Source: Sphingobacterium athyrii (GTDB lineage: Bacteria > Bacteroidota > Bacteroidia > Sphingobacteriales > Sphingobacteriaceae). Taken from it: DNA of 64,000 bases. A model generated the notes under the pieces. That model was not told the DNA's origin, searched no databases, and saw nothing but the letters and a program-made list of their open reading frames with translations. This document shows, one piece after another, positions 1 to 8,649 of the stretch; positions within the stretch are counted from its first letter, which is position 1; every line of letters begins with the position of its first letter. Location of the stretch: the NCBI RefSeq assembly GCF_003071065.1, contig NZ_QCXX01000002.1, positions 310,001-374,000 of the forward strand, given 5' to 3'. A program made the translations under genes and the position numbers.

Positions 1-69
1 AAGTTGCAGGATACTTCTGCTGCGGATAGGCAATTTAATACAATTTTTGATCTCCATGATTTCGTTTAA
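1..69 (+). CDS. C-terminal tail of a gene entering from the left
   Basis: Frame 1 is open from the window edge for 22 codons and ends with TAA at 67-69, ending in the residues LHDFV. The next base begins the stop codon of the convergent AraC-type gene, so the two genes would end back to back with no spacer. The tail is too short to identify. A second frame is also open here for 26 codons, so the assignment rests mainly on the tight convergent arrangement. Confidence 0.4.
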   Translation, partial: KLQDTSAADRQFNTIFDLHDFV

Positions 70-942
70 TCAGGCTTTTTGACGAAATTCTTTAGGCGAT
101 ATGCCTACATTTCGCTTAAAGAATTTCCCAAAAAAAGACTGATCTGAAAAATGCAGTTGCTTCGCAATTTCGCCTATCGAAAGCCCCTGGCGGAGCAAGC
201 ATTTAGCCTCTTCCACCAATACATTCTGTATTAATTCTATCGCTGATTTTCCCGTAAGTTCTTTTGTGATCACCGAGAGATGTTTTGGGGTGATACCAAG
301 TTCTGAAGCATAAAACTGCACGGTATGGTCCTGACGAAAAGACTGTTTTAGCAGGAGGTAGAAATTGGCCAATATTTCTCTTTTTCGTGAGGGTACGACG
401 GGGATATTTTTGAAATTTTGACTTGCCAGGCGCGCAATTTCACAGAACAGCACTTCGGCCAGAGATTTGATAATCTTTGGTTTGAAAATATAATCATGCC
501 CCTGTTTCTCGTAATGGATAAACTGTTTAAACAGATTGGACAGGTTGGTGGCATCCTGCACCGAAAGAGCGAACACATGACTATTATCCAAGGCGAGTGA
601 TTTTTTTGTGAGATCAAAAAAATCCTTTCGAAAGTCCAATTTGAAGATAAAATCTATACTGAAGAAGATCAGATAAACTTCGCAGTCCCAAGATTTGGCA
701 ACAGATGCACCGTTAACTTTCGAGGATGGACTGGTCAATAGCAGGTGATGCTGACCAACCTGTACCCGCTCATCATTAATCATGAAAGATGTTTCCCCCT
801 TTTTTATTAAACAGAGTGAATAAAGATTCTTGTTCGCCAATATAAGCTGCTGCTGCGGACTGAATACTGGCTTGGATCTGTTTCCTTTGATATGAAAAGC
901 AAAAAAATCTTTGTTGTTGAGATGTTGATCGACGACAGGCAT
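70..942 (-). CDS. AraC-family transcriptional regulator
   Basis: This 290-residue protein has the usual two-part AraC layout: an N-terminal cupin-like effector or dimerisation half (about residues 1-170) and a C-terminal double helix-turn-helix (about 190-288). The second helix-turn-helix carries the family pattern around SIGEIAKQLHFSDQSFFGKF, followed by the typical GISPKEFR end. It is a cytoplasmic DNA-binding activator or repressor, and its ligand cannot be read from sequence. It ends directly against the stop of a convergent gene. Its start lies 1 bp from the end of the dipeptidase gene behind it, so the two may be co-transcribed. Confidence 0.9.
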   Translation of the reverse strand: MPVVDQHLNNKDFFAFHIKGNRSKPVFSPQQQLILANKNLYSLCLIKKGETSFMINDERVQVGQHHLLLTSPSSKVNGASVAKSWDCEVYLIFFSIDFIFKLDFRKDFFDLTKKSLALDNSHVFALSVQDATNLSNLFKQFIHYEKQGHDYIFKPKIIKSLAEVLFCEIARLASQNFKNIPVVPSRKREILANFYLLLKQSFRQDHTVQFYASELGITPKHLSVITKELTGKSAIELIQNVLVEEAKCLLRQGLSIGEIAKQLHFSDQSFFGKFFKRNVGISPKEFRQKA

Positions 943-943
943 A

Positions 944-1621
944 TTATTTTACAATAAAATCAAAATAGGTTTTACGATAAGGTTCATCCTTTAGGGTGTA
1001 ATGCCACCATTCTTTGTCGTAGGCTTTAAAGCCAAATTTAGCCATGGCTTCGCGAAGTATTTTACGATTTTCTTTTTGTTTTGTTGTTAGTTTTGAATAG
1101 TTGTGGTGGGAGATATCACCAAAGAAATCAAAAGGTGCTCCCATATCGAGTTCTTTATTATTAGTGAGATCGATCAAGGTTAAGTCGACAGTACTACCTC
1201 GACTATGGCCAGACTTGCCGGCAATAAAGCCCAGTTTAAATAAGTTTTTTTTATCTAACTGTGGATAGAACTCACGTTTAGCAATGGTATCTTTGATGAC
1301 CAGTGACCAAGCTTTGAAATGATCGACAGCCCGTTGTGGACGATAGGCGTCGAATATTTTTAATGCCAAACCCTGTTTGTTCAGATGTTTTTCAACTTGT
1401 TGTAGGGCCAATGCGGCACGCTTGGTCAGAATGGCAACTGGTTTTTCATAGCCGTGAACAGGGCGGCCCGTAAAGTTATGGCTTCCAAAGTAACGCATAT
1501 CCAAGCTAATTGTCGGAATAAATTCTTTTACATAGGTGAAGTTTTGCGGCATTTCTTGCTGGGCTTTCAATTGGAAAGCAAAAAATACAAGACTAATGGA
1601 TAGACAAAAATTGAGTTTCAT
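944..1621 (-). CDS. D-alanyl-D-alanine dipeptidase, VanX/DdpX type
   Basis: This is a zinc D,D-dipeptidase that would cleave D-Ala-D-Ala released from peptidoglycan turnover in the periplasm. The start at 1621 gives a clean signal peptide (MKLNFCLSISLVFFAFQLKA, then QQ). An in-frame ATG at 1636 would add five residues. Family zinc and catalytic signatures are present: GHSRGSTVDL supplies His and Asp ligands, and EWWHYTL near the C terminus supplies the catalytic Glu and last His. LKIFDAYRPQRAV matches the conserved DxYRP segment. No vanA, vanH or vanS genes are nearby, so a turnover role is more likely than glycopeptide resistance. Confidence 0.88.
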   Translation of the reverse strand: MKLNFCLSISLVFFAFQLKAQQEMPQNFTYVKEFIPTISLDMRYFGSHNFTGRPVHGYEKPVAILTKRAALALQQVEKHLNKQGLALKIFDAYRPQRAVDHFKAWSLVIKDTIAKREFYPQLDKKNLFKLGFIAGKSGHSRGSTVDLTLIDLTNNKELDMGAPFDFFGDISHHNYSKLTTKQKENRKILREAMAKFGFKAYDKEWWHYTLKDEPYRKTYFDFIVK

Positions 1622-1713
1622 GGGTTGAAGATACAACTTTAGATGCTCAATTCCAGCATCGAGATGTGGGCTACATAGCCCTTATAGCTGATAATAAGGA
1701 TGGTAAATACGCA

Positions 1714-1742
1714 AAACCTCAGGCAATGAAGGCCTGAGGTTT
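1714..1742 (-). terminator. Hairpin downstream of ppk1
   Basis: There is an 11-bp perfect stem (1714-1724 with 1732-1742) and a 7-nt loop. Read on the minus strand it is followed by TTTTGC, a short T-run. It lies 14 bp past the ppk1 stop, so it is a plausible intrinsic terminator for that gene. Confidence 0.65.
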
Positions 1743-1755
1743 GTTGGAACTTATC

Positions 1756-3825
1756 TTAATGATCCGTTATTTTCTTTTTTAAGTATTTGTAGATCTCAAT
1801 CTGTGAGCGGCAGGGGTCTTTTTTATTTTCAACATAATGATTGCTTAAGGAATTGTTCAGCATACGAGCCTTGACGTTATCACTGAGCTGTATGTAAAGC
1901 ATTTCCTTTAGGTCTTCCTTGATCTTCTTACTCGTGATTTTTACGGCGGCTTCAATACGGTGATCTAGATTTCGGGTCATCCAATCTGCTGAGGAGATAT
2001 ACATCAGCTCTTTACCGGCATTGTAAAAATACATGACCCTTGCATGTTCGAGATATTCATCCACGATTGAAATCGCATTCATGGGTAATTTAAATGTTTT
2101 CTGGTTCGTCGCACAATAAATTCCCCGAATAATCAGATCTATTTTAACTCCGGCGGTTGCCGCATCATAGAGCTTTTTAATCATATCTTTGTCGCTCAGC
2201 GAGTTTACTTTGATAATGATGGATGCTTTTCGGCTAGCTTTAGCCTCTGCTATTTCCAGATCGATAAAATGCAGCAGTTCCCTACGCATATCTATGGGAC
2301 AGATCAATAAACTTTTACAGTTTTTGATCATGTCAGCTGGGTTGGATTTGGGCCGTCTGAGGTAATTGAATACTTTATTGATGTCGGCGATGACATCCCT
2401 ATTACTGGTCAAGAGGCAATAATCTCCATATAATTTAGCGGTTTTCTCATTGATATTTCCTGTACTGACAAAACCATACTGAATGGTTTTTGCACCTGTC
2501 CGTTTTTTGATGACACATAATTTGGCGTGTACTTTTTTATTGGGAATACCTGTAAGTACCTTGATTCCTTCAAGTTCTAGCTTCTCTTTCCAATCCAGGT
2601 TATTCTCTTCATCAAATCGCGCCCGCAGTTCAAGCATGACCGTTACTTCCTTTCCATTTCGTGCAGCATTGATCAATGCATTGGCGACCTTGGAATTTGA
2701 AGCCAAGCGGTAGGCGGTAATCTGTATTGTTTTTACATCCGGATCCATTGCTGCTTCGCGTAATAAATCGATGATTGGCCTAAACTCATGGTAGGGAAAA
2801 GACAGCAGCACATCCTTTTTTAATACAGTATCGGTGACCCGCTCATAATTTTGAAAATAGGGGTGTGGGAATGAAGTTCGTTCCTGTGGTTGATGATAGG
2901 ACTTAAATACGTTCGGAAAGTCCATAAAATGTTTAAAATTATGGATCTTCTGTCCGGGTATGATACTGTCTTTTTTTGATAGGTTGAGCTTTTTGATCAG
3001 AAACTCCACGAGTTTTGGATTCATCTCCTGATCAAAAATAAAACGCGTCGGTTTACCTTTACGTCTATTCTTAACCCCTTTACTTATCTTTTCGACCAAG
3101 GTTGTATTGATGTCGTTGTCGATATCAAATTCAGCATCTTTTGTGACTTTAAACACATGTGCATGGAAAACATCAAAGCCAAAATAGGAGAATATCAATG
3201 GAAGATTGAACTTGATGACATCTTCGAGAAGGATAATATGTTTTTCATCCTTTGGTGCAGGCAACTGGACGAAGCGTCCATTTTGGCTCGTAGGGATTTC
3301 AATTAAAGCAAACTTAGTTTCATATTGCCATTCACTTTTACCCATAGCAATACCCAGATAGAGGCTCTTATCACGGATATAAGGCATTGGACGGACATCA
3401 TCGAGGATCAGAGGGATGACATTTGATTCCACATCATCCTGATAATACTCGCTGACAAATTTTTGTTGTTCCGGACTTAGTTCTTCACTCGTTTTGATAA
3501 AGACATTTTGCTTGGCCATATCCTTTTGGATTCGGTTCCAGGTATTGTCAAATTTCTTTTGCTGTTTGATTACCCGGACATTAAGCTCTTCCAAAATCAA
3601 CTGCGGATCTTCATAAAAAGATTGATTGGCACTTTTGTCTTTGAGGTCAATAGCACGTTTGAGTCCGGCAACCCGAACCCGGAAAAATTCATCGAGGTTA
3701 TTGGAAAATATACCTAAAAATTTGATCCTTAAGGGTAAAGGAACAGACTCATCTGCAGCTTCTTGCAATACCCTGCCATTAAAGCTTAACCAACTGATAT
3801 CTCTAGGAATAAATTTTTTCGCCAT
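1756..3825 (-). CDS. ppk1: Polyphosphate kinase 1
   Basis: PPK1 reversibly transfers the gamma phosphate of ATP to inorganic polyphosphate. The 689-residue length is normal for the family, with an N domain, a head domain and two phospholipase-D-like C domains. The autophosphorylated histidine is His433 in the motif VHAKLC, close to position 435 of the E. coli enzyme. The start is supported by the family-typical opening with RDISWLSFNGRVLQEA. A minus-strand TAGTTTTG box (3852-3859) lies 27 bp upstream and a hairpin terminator follows, so it is probably a single-gene unit. Confidence 0.97.
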   Translation of the reverse strand: MAKKFIPRDISWLSFNGRVLQEAADESVPLPLRIKFLGIFSNNLDEFFRVRVAGLKRAIDLKDKSANQSFYEDPQLILEELNVRVIKQQKKFDNTWNRIQKDMAKQNVFIKTSEELSPEQQKFVSEYYQDDVESNVIPLILDDVRPMPYIRDKSLYLGIAMGKSEWQYETKFALIEIPTSQNGRFVQLPAPKDEKHIILLEDVIKFNLPLIFSYFGFDVFHAHVFKVTKDAEFDIDNDINTTLVEKISKGVKNRRKGKPTRFIFDQEMNPKLVEFLIKKLNLSKKDSIIPGQKIHNFKHFMDFPNVFKSYHQPQERTSFPHPYFQNYERVTDTVLKKDVLLSFPYHEFRPIIDLLREAAMDPDVKTIQITAYRLASNSKVANALINAARNGKEVTVMLELRARFDEENNLDWKEKLELEGIKVLTGIPNKKVHAKLCVIKKRTGAKTIQYGFVSTGNINEKTAKLYGDYCLLTSNRDVIADINKVFNYLRRPKSNPADMIKNCKSLLICPIDMRRELLHFIDLEIAEAKASRKASIIIKVNSLSDKDMIKKLYDAATAGVKIDLIIRGIYCATNQKTFKLPMNAISIVDEYLEHARVMYFYNAGKELMYISSADWMTRNLDHRIEAAVKITSKKIKEDLKEMLYIQLSDNVKARMLNNSLSNHYVENKKDPCRSQIEIYKYLKKKITDH

Positions 3826-3851
3826 AGCTAAATATACATAAATTTAAGATG

Positions 3852-3859
3852 CAAAACTA
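3852..3859 (-). promoter_or_regulatory. Bacteroidota -7 box before ppk1
   Basis: The plus strand reads CAAAACTA, so the minus strand reads TAGTTTTG, an exact match to TAnnTTTG, 26 bp before the ppk1 start. No convincing -33 TTTG was seen at the usual distance, so support is moderate. Confidence 0.45.
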
Positions 3860-3930
3860 GAGCTATGGGTGCGATAAACGAACTTTTTCGTGTTAAAGAA
3901 TTATTAATTTATTTTTTCTTCATCTTGTCT

Positions 3931-3969
3931 AAAAAAAATACCCCAAAAAGTGCGAAACGTTTTGGGGTA
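3931..3969 (-). terminator. Intrinsic terminator of the 124-residue membrane protein gene
   Basis: There is a perfect 10-bp stem, TACCCCAAAA (3939-3948) with TTTTGGGGTA (3960-3969). On the minus strand it is followed by eight T residues (3938 down to 3931). It lies 24 bp past the stop of the gene at 3993-4367 and before the ppk1 promoter. Confidence 0.85.
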
Positions 3970-3992
3970 AACAGCAATCTTGTACCTGACGA

Positions 3993-4367
3993 TTACTTTT
4001 TTCCGTATTTTTTGGAGATCTGAATCGCTTTATATTTGCTGCTGTCAAAATGTGGGGCATCAATTGACAGGCTTGTTGGATAAGGAGCCGTACGATCGAA
4101 AAAATATACAGTTGTTGTACTACCATAATCATTGACCGGTAGCAGCTCCAGGCAGCCCGTGTAATCTGCATTCAACACATCACCTACTGTCACGGCATAG
4201 ATGCGGATAATTCCACCTTTATTTTGTTCATTCCTGACAAAAGCAACTTCTTTAAACCCGCCGGGAAGATCTTCTATACTTTTCTGATTGAAAGTATCTT
4301 TTAAAATAAAACCCAACAACACTAAAATCGGAATGACCAAAAGCCATACCTTTTTATTCTTCTTCAT
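3993..4367 (-). CDS. Hypothetical single-pass membrane protein
   Basis: I do not recognise this 124-residue protein. A positive start (MKKNKK) is followed by one hydrophobic segment (about residues 8-23, VWLLVIPILVLLGFIL) that could be a signal anchor or uncleaved signal. The rest is a soluble domain of about 100 residues, presumably periplasmic. It ends 10 bp after the start of the PfpI-like gene's stop region, in the same orientation, so both may be on one transcript that ends at the strong terminator at 3931-3969. Confidence 0.65.
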   Translation of the reverse strand: MKKNKKVWLLVIPILVLLGFILKDTFNQKSIEDLPGGFKEVAFVRNEQNKGGIIRIYAVTVGDVLNADYTGCLELLPVNDYGSTTTVYFFDRTAPYPTSLSIDAPHFDSSKYKAIQISKKYGKK

Positions 4368-4377
4368 TAAAATACGC

Positions 4378-4956
4378 TTAAATAGTAATGTTTATAGCCA
4401 ATAATTTATAAAATTCTTTTAGGATAGCCTGATGTCCCGGCCAAGCAGGAGAGGTCACCAGATTTCCATCCACAATCGCTTGGTCAGCTGGAATATTTTT
4501 CCAAGTTCCGCCAGCCAATTCAATATCTGGTCCTACCGCTACATAGGCGGTCAAGGTACGTCCTGTCAAAACCTTTGCCGCTGTCAATACCTGAATTCCA
4601 TGACAGATTGCAGCGACAGGCTTATTCTTTTCAAAGAAATGTCTAGTAATCTCCAATACGCGTTGATTAAGGCGGATATATTCCGCCGAACGGCCACCGG
4701 CGATATAGAGTCCATCATATTCTTCGGGATTAACCTGGTCAAAATCCTTATTGATCGCAAAATTATGTCCCCGTAGTTCCTTATACGTTTGGTCGCCAGT
4801 AAAATCATGTACAGCAGTGGGTACGACATCACCCTTTTTTCGATCGGGGGCGATGGCATCAACTGTTATTCCTATTGATCCCATTGCTTGAAATGGAACC
4901 ATTGCTTCGTAGTCTTCTACAAAGTCTCCAACCAGTAATAATATTTTTTTTGCCAT
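4378..4956 (-). CDS. DJ-1/PfpI superfamily protein
   Basis: This 192-residue protein belongs to the class I glutamine-amidotransferase-like DJ-1/PfpI fold. The nucleophile-elbow cysteine is Cys118 in AAICHGIQVL, and the upstream GLYIAGGRS loop is typical. Family members have been described as proteases, glyoxalases or deglycases, so the exact reaction is open. The start at 4956 is set by a good Shine-Dalgarno-like GAGG eight bases before ATG. That sequence lies in the 3' arm of a perfect 16-bp stem-loop (see the next entry), which suggests post-transcriptional control. Confidence 0.85.
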   Translation of the reverse strand: MAKKILLLVGDFVEDYEAMVPFQAMGSIGITVDAIAPDRKKGDVVPTAVHDFTGDQTYKELRGHNFAINKDFDQVNPEEYDGLYIAGGRSAEYIRLNQRVLEITRHFFEKNKPVAAICHGIQVLTAAKVLTGRTLTAYVAVGPDIELAGGTWKNIPADQAIVDGNLVTSPAWPGHQAILKEFYKLLAINITI

Positions 4957-4960
4957 ATCA

Positions 4961-5007
4961 AAAACCTCTTTTAATAGGTTTTGAATTTACGTATTAAAAG
5001 AGGTTTT
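4961..5007 (-). promoter_or_regulatory. Perfect 16-bp stem-loop masking the PfpI-like gene's ribosome site
   Basis: AAAACCTCTTTTAATA (4961-4976) is exactly complementary to 4992-5007 with a 15-nt loop. In the minus-strand RNA the second arm contains AAAAGAGG and ends 4 nt before the ATG at 4956. The element could act as a translational switch. It could also be a terminator/attenuator for the FMN reductase gene upstream, since the arm is followed by a run of U residues. Confidence 0.6.
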
Positions 5008-5033
5008 CACAATGATTATTTGTTAATCTTTTG

Positions 5034-5597
5034 TTAACCTTGAACAGCCAATTTCTCTGCAAGCACACGTTTAGTCTTACGTACTTTCGCTTCGAGCTGG
5101 CTTCTTAAAGTTGGATTGATAATACCTTTTCCTTCTTCAAAGTTTTTATGGAATTCAGGAAGGGAGAATGAATCCAGGATTTCAGCACCGTCCCACGTGA
5201 TTCTATTGACTGCAGCATTTAATACAGTAGATCCACCCATTGGTCCGGGAGCGGTTGCCAATAAGAAAACTGGTTTGCCATTGAACGTTTTGCGATTTGG
5301 GATGCGGGAAACCCAGTCTACAATATTTTTGTAAGCTGAAGTGTAGGATCCGTTGTGTTCTGCCAATGAAATGAGTAGGAAATCTGCAGCATCCATCTTT
5401 GCGGCAAAATCATGGGCCAACTGTGGAATACCCAATTCTACTTCCTTATCATAAGAATAAATAGGCATTTCGAAATGATTGAGATCAAGGAGCTCTATGC
5501 TGTCATCCGCTTCTTTATAATATTTAGAGGTACTCGTTACAAAGATTTTGTTGATAGAGTTTTTATTACTTGTTCCTGCAAATGCTAATATTTTCAT
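5034..5597 (-). CDS. NADPH-dependent FMN reductase family protein
   Basis: This is a 187-residue flavodoxin-fold quinone/FMN reductase of the family with Pfam name FMN_red. It opens with the phosphate-binding segment LAFAGTSNKNSIN, and the flavin-contacting LISLAEHNGSYTSAYKNIVDW and the ATAPGPMGG loop follow. Likely roles are two-electron reduction of quinones or flavins in the cytoplasm, possibly in redox-stress defence. It lies upstream of the PfpI-like gene, separated by the stem-loop at 4961-5007. Confidence 0.88.
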   Translation of the reverse strand: MKILAFAGTSNKNSINKIFVTSTSKYYKEADDSIELLDLNHFEMPIYSYDKEVELGIPQLAHDFAAKMDAADFLLISLAEHNGSYTSAYKNIVDWVSRIPNRKTFNGKPVFLLATAPGPMGGSTVLNAAVNRITWDGAEILDSFSLPEFHKNFEEGKGIINPTLRSQLEAKVRKTKRVLAEKLAVQG

Positions 5598-5706
5598 CTG
5601 TGTATAAGTTTTTAATTTTTAAACTGGTCAAACTTACAACATAATCATAAAAAAAATGTCAGTCGAATGTCTGCTGAGGGCATAATACCACATTTATTGA
5701 TCTAGG

Positions 5707-6603
5707 TCAATTAAAAACAAACCGTTGGTACATTCCGAGCAGCCCGGTGAGTCCGCCTGTGTGTACTATCAGCAGTTGATCCGCGGGTGTGAAATAATCC
5801 TTTCTGATCAGATCATCCACGGCGTAGAGCAATTTTCCGGTATAGGTGGGTTCGATCATAATTCCCGTGCTGCTCATAAAATGCTGAGTGAATGCGAGGA
5901 GATCCGGTGTTGTTTTGGCATAACCGCCAAAATGATAGTCCAGATGCAAAATAGGGGATGGAAGTTGAGGGTAAAGCTGAGCGACCTCGTCATTGATAAA
6001 ACCGCCATTCTTTAGTACAGGTACACCATGTATCTGTGTGAAAAGATCTTTTTTATCAATTGCATTGGCAATTCCGGCCAGGGTGGTTCCGGTACCACAG
6101 GCGGTAAAGATATGTTGGTAATCCTGTTGGAGTTCATCGACAAGTTCGGCACATCCTTTGGCGCCTAGGAGTCCGTAGCCACCTTCGTGGATATAGAAAG
6201 TTGTTGGATCCTGATCGAAATGCATACGATAGAGCTGCTCTTTGTCCCGATAGGAATCGCGGTCCACATAAATAAGTCGCATGCCAAATAATTGACACAT
6301 GGTTAGAACAGGGTTGTTCGCCTGTTCATCACCTCTGACAAAAGCTGTTGTTTTGAACCGGAAAGTAGCTCCTGCGCAAGCAGTCGCCAGTAGATGGTTG
6401 CTCCATGCACCTCCAAAAGTAACGAGATGATTTTTCTGAAGCTGTAAAGCTTCCTGAAGATTGTATTTCAATTTTCTCCATTTATTGCCTGAAATGAAGG
6501 GATGGATCAGATCATCCCGCTTCAGCGTCACCTTAATATGCTTTTTTTCCCATAGAGGTAACGTGATTTCTGTTTCGGGGCTATGGATTTTGAATGGCAA
6601 CAT
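5707..6603 (-). CDS. PLP enzyme of the ACC deaminase/D-cysteine desulfhydrase family
   Basis: This is a fold-type II PLP enzyme of about 298 residues. The Schiff-base lysine lies in SGNKWRKL, and TACGTGTTLAG forms the phosphate-binding loop. The family includes 1-aminocyclopropane-1-carboxylate deaminase and D-cysteine desulfhydrase, and sequence reading alone does not separate them. I chose the ATG at 6603 (MLPFKIHSPE). The longer frame to 6690 would run through the promoter and start of the divergent rluD gene and adds residues unlike the family. Confidence 0.85.
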   Translation of the reverse strand: MLPFKIHSPETEITLPLWEKKHIKVTLKRDDLIHPFISGNKWRKLKYNLQEALQLQKNHLVTFGGAWSNHLLATACAGATFRFKTTAFVRGDEQANNPVLTMCQLFGMRLIYVDRDSYRDKEQLYRMHFDQDPTTFYIHEGGYGLLGAKGCAELVDELQQDYQHIFTACGTGTTLAGIANAIDKKDLFTQIHGVPVLKNGGFINDEVAQLYPQLPSPILHLDYHFGGYAKTTPDLLAFTQHFMSSTGIMIEPTYTGKLLYAVDDLIRKDYFTPADQLLIVHTGGLTGLLGMYQRFVFN

Positions 6604-6648
6604 AACATTAAATGAAAACAAAGTTAACGAAAATTGTTTCATTTGGTT

Positions 6649-6656
6649 TATTTTTG
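6649..6656 (+). promoter_or_regulatory. -7 box immediately before rluD
   Basis: TATTTTTG matches TAnnTTTG and ends 4 bp before the ATG at 6661. A transcript starting about five bases after the box would begin at or next to the start codon. No good -33 element is seen at the usual spacing. Confidence 0.4.
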
Positions 6657-6660
6657 TAGC

Positions 6661-7707
6661 ATGACCGAACAAATGGGATCGCAAGATCAAGAAGAACAGG
6701 AGTTATTTGAACATCTACGAATTGAAGTGGATAAGGGACAAGCTTTACTCCGTATTGATAAATATCTGATGAATAGGGTGGAAAATGCGACAAGAAGTAA
6801 AATTCAGCATGCCATTGAAGCGGGTTCTGTCATGGTCAATGGTAAAGAGATCAAGGCGAGTTATAAAGTCAGACCGGATGATGTCATTACTTTGGTATTG
6901 CCCGATCCACCACGTGACAATGAAGTTTATCCCGAAGATATTCCCCTGGACATAAAATATGAAGATGATGATGTATTAATTGTCAATAAAGAAGCCGGTA
7001 TGGTTGTGCATCCGGGCTATAATAATTATACGGGTACTTTGGTCAATGCATTGACTTACCATATACAGCAGCTGCCGCAATTGCCTGGAAATTCAGACCG
7101 TCCGGGGCTGGTACACCGTATAGACAAAGATACTTCAGGATTATTGGTGATTGCCAAGAATGAAAAATCGATGGCATTTTTGGCCAAACAGTTTTTTGAC
7201 CATAGTATCACCCGCAAATACATTGCGCTGGTATGGGGAGATCTGAAGGAAGACGGAACGATTACGGGATATATTGGTCGTCATTTGAAAGATAGACGTA
7301 TTATGGCTATGTACGATAGCGAAGATAAGGGAAGGTGGTCTGTGACGCACTACAAAGTGCTGGAACGATTGGGTTATGTGACCTTGATCGAATGTCAGCT
7401 GGAGACAGGCCGTACGCATCAAATCCGGACCCACATGCAGTCTATTGGCCATCCATTGTTTAATGACGCAATGTATGGTGGCGATAAGATATTAAAAGGT
7501 ACTGTATTCTCAAAGTATAAGCAATTTGTGGACAATTGCTTCGCCCTGCTTCCACGTCAGGCGCTCCATGCGCAGGTATTGGGATTTATTCATCCAACTA
7601 CAAAAGAAAATATGTATTTTGAGGTACCATATCCCGAAGATTTTCGTTTAGCATTAGAAAAGTGGCGCGGTTACGCCGCAAATTCCATGGCTGTAGAAAA
7701 TGATTAA
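6661..7707 (+). CDS. rluD: RluD-type 23S rRNA pseudouridine synthase
   Basis: This 348-residue RluA-family enzyme has an N-terminal S4 RNA-binding domain (about residues 20-85) and a catalytic domain with the family signature HRIDKDTSGLLVIAKN, whose Asp is the catalytic residue. It isomerises uridines in large-subunit rRNA. Assignment to RluD rather than RluC or RluA rests on the S4 domain and length. I chose the start at 6661: an upstream in-frame ATG at 6634 would place the promoter box inside the gene. The aminotransferase gene follows after 20 bp, so both are probably co-transcribed. Confidence 0.92.
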   Translation: MTEQMGSQDQEEQELFEHLRIEVDKGQALLRIDKYLMNRVENATRSKIQHAIEAGSVMVNGKEIKASYKVRPDDVITLVLPDPPRDNEVYPEDIPLDIKYEDDDVLIVNKEAGMVVHPGYNNYTGTLVNALTYHIQQLPQLPGNSDRPGLVHRIDKDTSGLLVIAKNEKSMAFLAKQFFDHSITRKYIALVWGDLKEDGTITGYIGRHLKDRRIMAMYDSEDKGRWSVTHYKVLERLGYVTLIECQLETGRTHQIRTHMQSIGHPLFNDAMYGGDKILKGTVFSKYKQFVDNCFALLPRQALHAQVLGFIHPTTKENMYFEVPYPEDFRLALEKWRGYAANSMAVEND

Positions 7708-7727
7708 AATTTAGAAAATAAACAAAG

Positions 7728-8594
7728 ATGCCGACAAACTATATCAATTTTAATGGCAATGTAGTGCCGGAAGAACAGGAAATATTTAGCATTGAAAATA
7801 GAGGCTTTCGCTATGGTGATGGATTGTTTGAAACCATGTTGTATAAGGATGGTGATATCCGTTTTCTGAATTTTCATGTAGTGCGCTTACAGCAGGGAAT
7901 GGAATTGATACATCTTGATGATGCAAATCTTTTCGATGAATTTTTTATTCGTTCAAGATCAGAGGAGCTGATTCGCAAGAATAATATGTTGGGACAGCAG
8001 GTTCGCATTCGGCTGATTGTATTCCGAATGGGTGGGGGGCTCTATAGCCCAACGACAAACAAACCTGGATTTGTTTTGCAAGTACAACGTATTGAGCCCA
8101 ATCTGAGGGATAAGAAAGTCGGTCTGATTGTGGGTTTATATAATGAGTTCAAAAAACCTTATAGTGACTTGTCAAGATTAAAATCACTCAATTCGCAAAT
8201 TTATGTGCTGGCGGGCATATACAAGAAAAAAATGGCCTTTGATGATGTATTGATTTTAAATCAGGAGGGCTACCTTTGTGAGTCTCTGACCTCCAATATC
8301 TTTGTGTATTATGAGAAAATACTTTATACGCCTGCGCTTTCTGAAGGTTGTATTGAAGGGGTCATGCGTCGTGTTGTGATGGATATGGCGAGGGCTGAAG
8401 GGATTGAAGTAGTGGAGGCGCAGATTAGCCCCGAGATCATGAAAAGGGCAGATGAAATTTTTTGTACAAACGCTGTACAAGGGGTGCAATGGGTCATGGG
8501 ATATAAACAAAAACGCTATTTCAATAAGATCTCACGTATATTGCAGGACAAACTGTTAAGTTGGAATTACGATGCAAACGAGGAGCAAAATTAA
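7728..8594 (+). CDS. Class IV PLP aminotransferase (PabC/branched-chain type)
   Basis: This 288-residue fold-type IV PLP enzyme has the expected N-terminal RGFRYGDGLFETM segment, the lysine-bearing SRLKSLNSQIY segment and the ECLTSNIF-like motif (CESLTSNIFVYY). Members include branched-chain aminotransferase, D-amino acid aminotransferase and 4-amino-4-deoxychorismate lyase (PabC). The short length and the LKSLN context lean toward PabC-like activity in folate synthesis, but this is not settled by sequence alone. It lies 20 bp after rluD and ends at a strong bidirectional terminator. Confidence 0.85.
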   Translation: MPTNYINFNGNVVPEEQEIFSIENRGFRYGDGLFETMLYKDGDIRFLNFHVVRLQQGMELIHLDDANLFDEFFIRSRSEELIRKNNMLGQQVRIRLIVFRMGGGLYSPTTNKPGFVLQVQRIEPNLRDKKVGLIVGLYNEFKKPYSDLSRLKSLNSQIYVLAGIYKKKMAFDDVLILNQEGYLCESLTSNIFVYYEKILYTPALSEGCIEGVMRRVVMDMARAEGIEVVEAQISPEIMKRADEIFCTNAVQGVQWVMGYKQKRYFNKISRILQDKLLSWNYDANEEQN

Positions 8595-8617
8595 GCTTGC
8601 ACAAATAAATAACAAAG

Positions 8618-8649
8618 ACAAAAGGCCAAGATTAATCTTGGCCTTTTGT
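8618..8649. terminator. Bidirectional terminator between convergent genes
   Basis: This is a 32-bp perfect palindrome (ACAAAAGGCCAAGATT and its mirror) with a T-run on either strand. It serves the aminotransferase gene on the plus strand. It also overlaps the stop codon (8632-8634) of the convergent FMN reductase gene. Confidence 0.9.

Noticed and set aside
944..1621. Glycopeptide resistance gene vanX
   Set aside because: The residues fit the D,D-dipeptidase family, but no vanA or vanH homologue is present. Chromosomal VanX-like dipeptidases act in peptidoglycan turnover.
6604..6690. Longer N terminus for the ACC-deaminase-family gene, to 6690
   Set aside because: It would cover the divergent rluD start and its -7 box and lacks family similarity. 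The ATG at 6603 is preferred.
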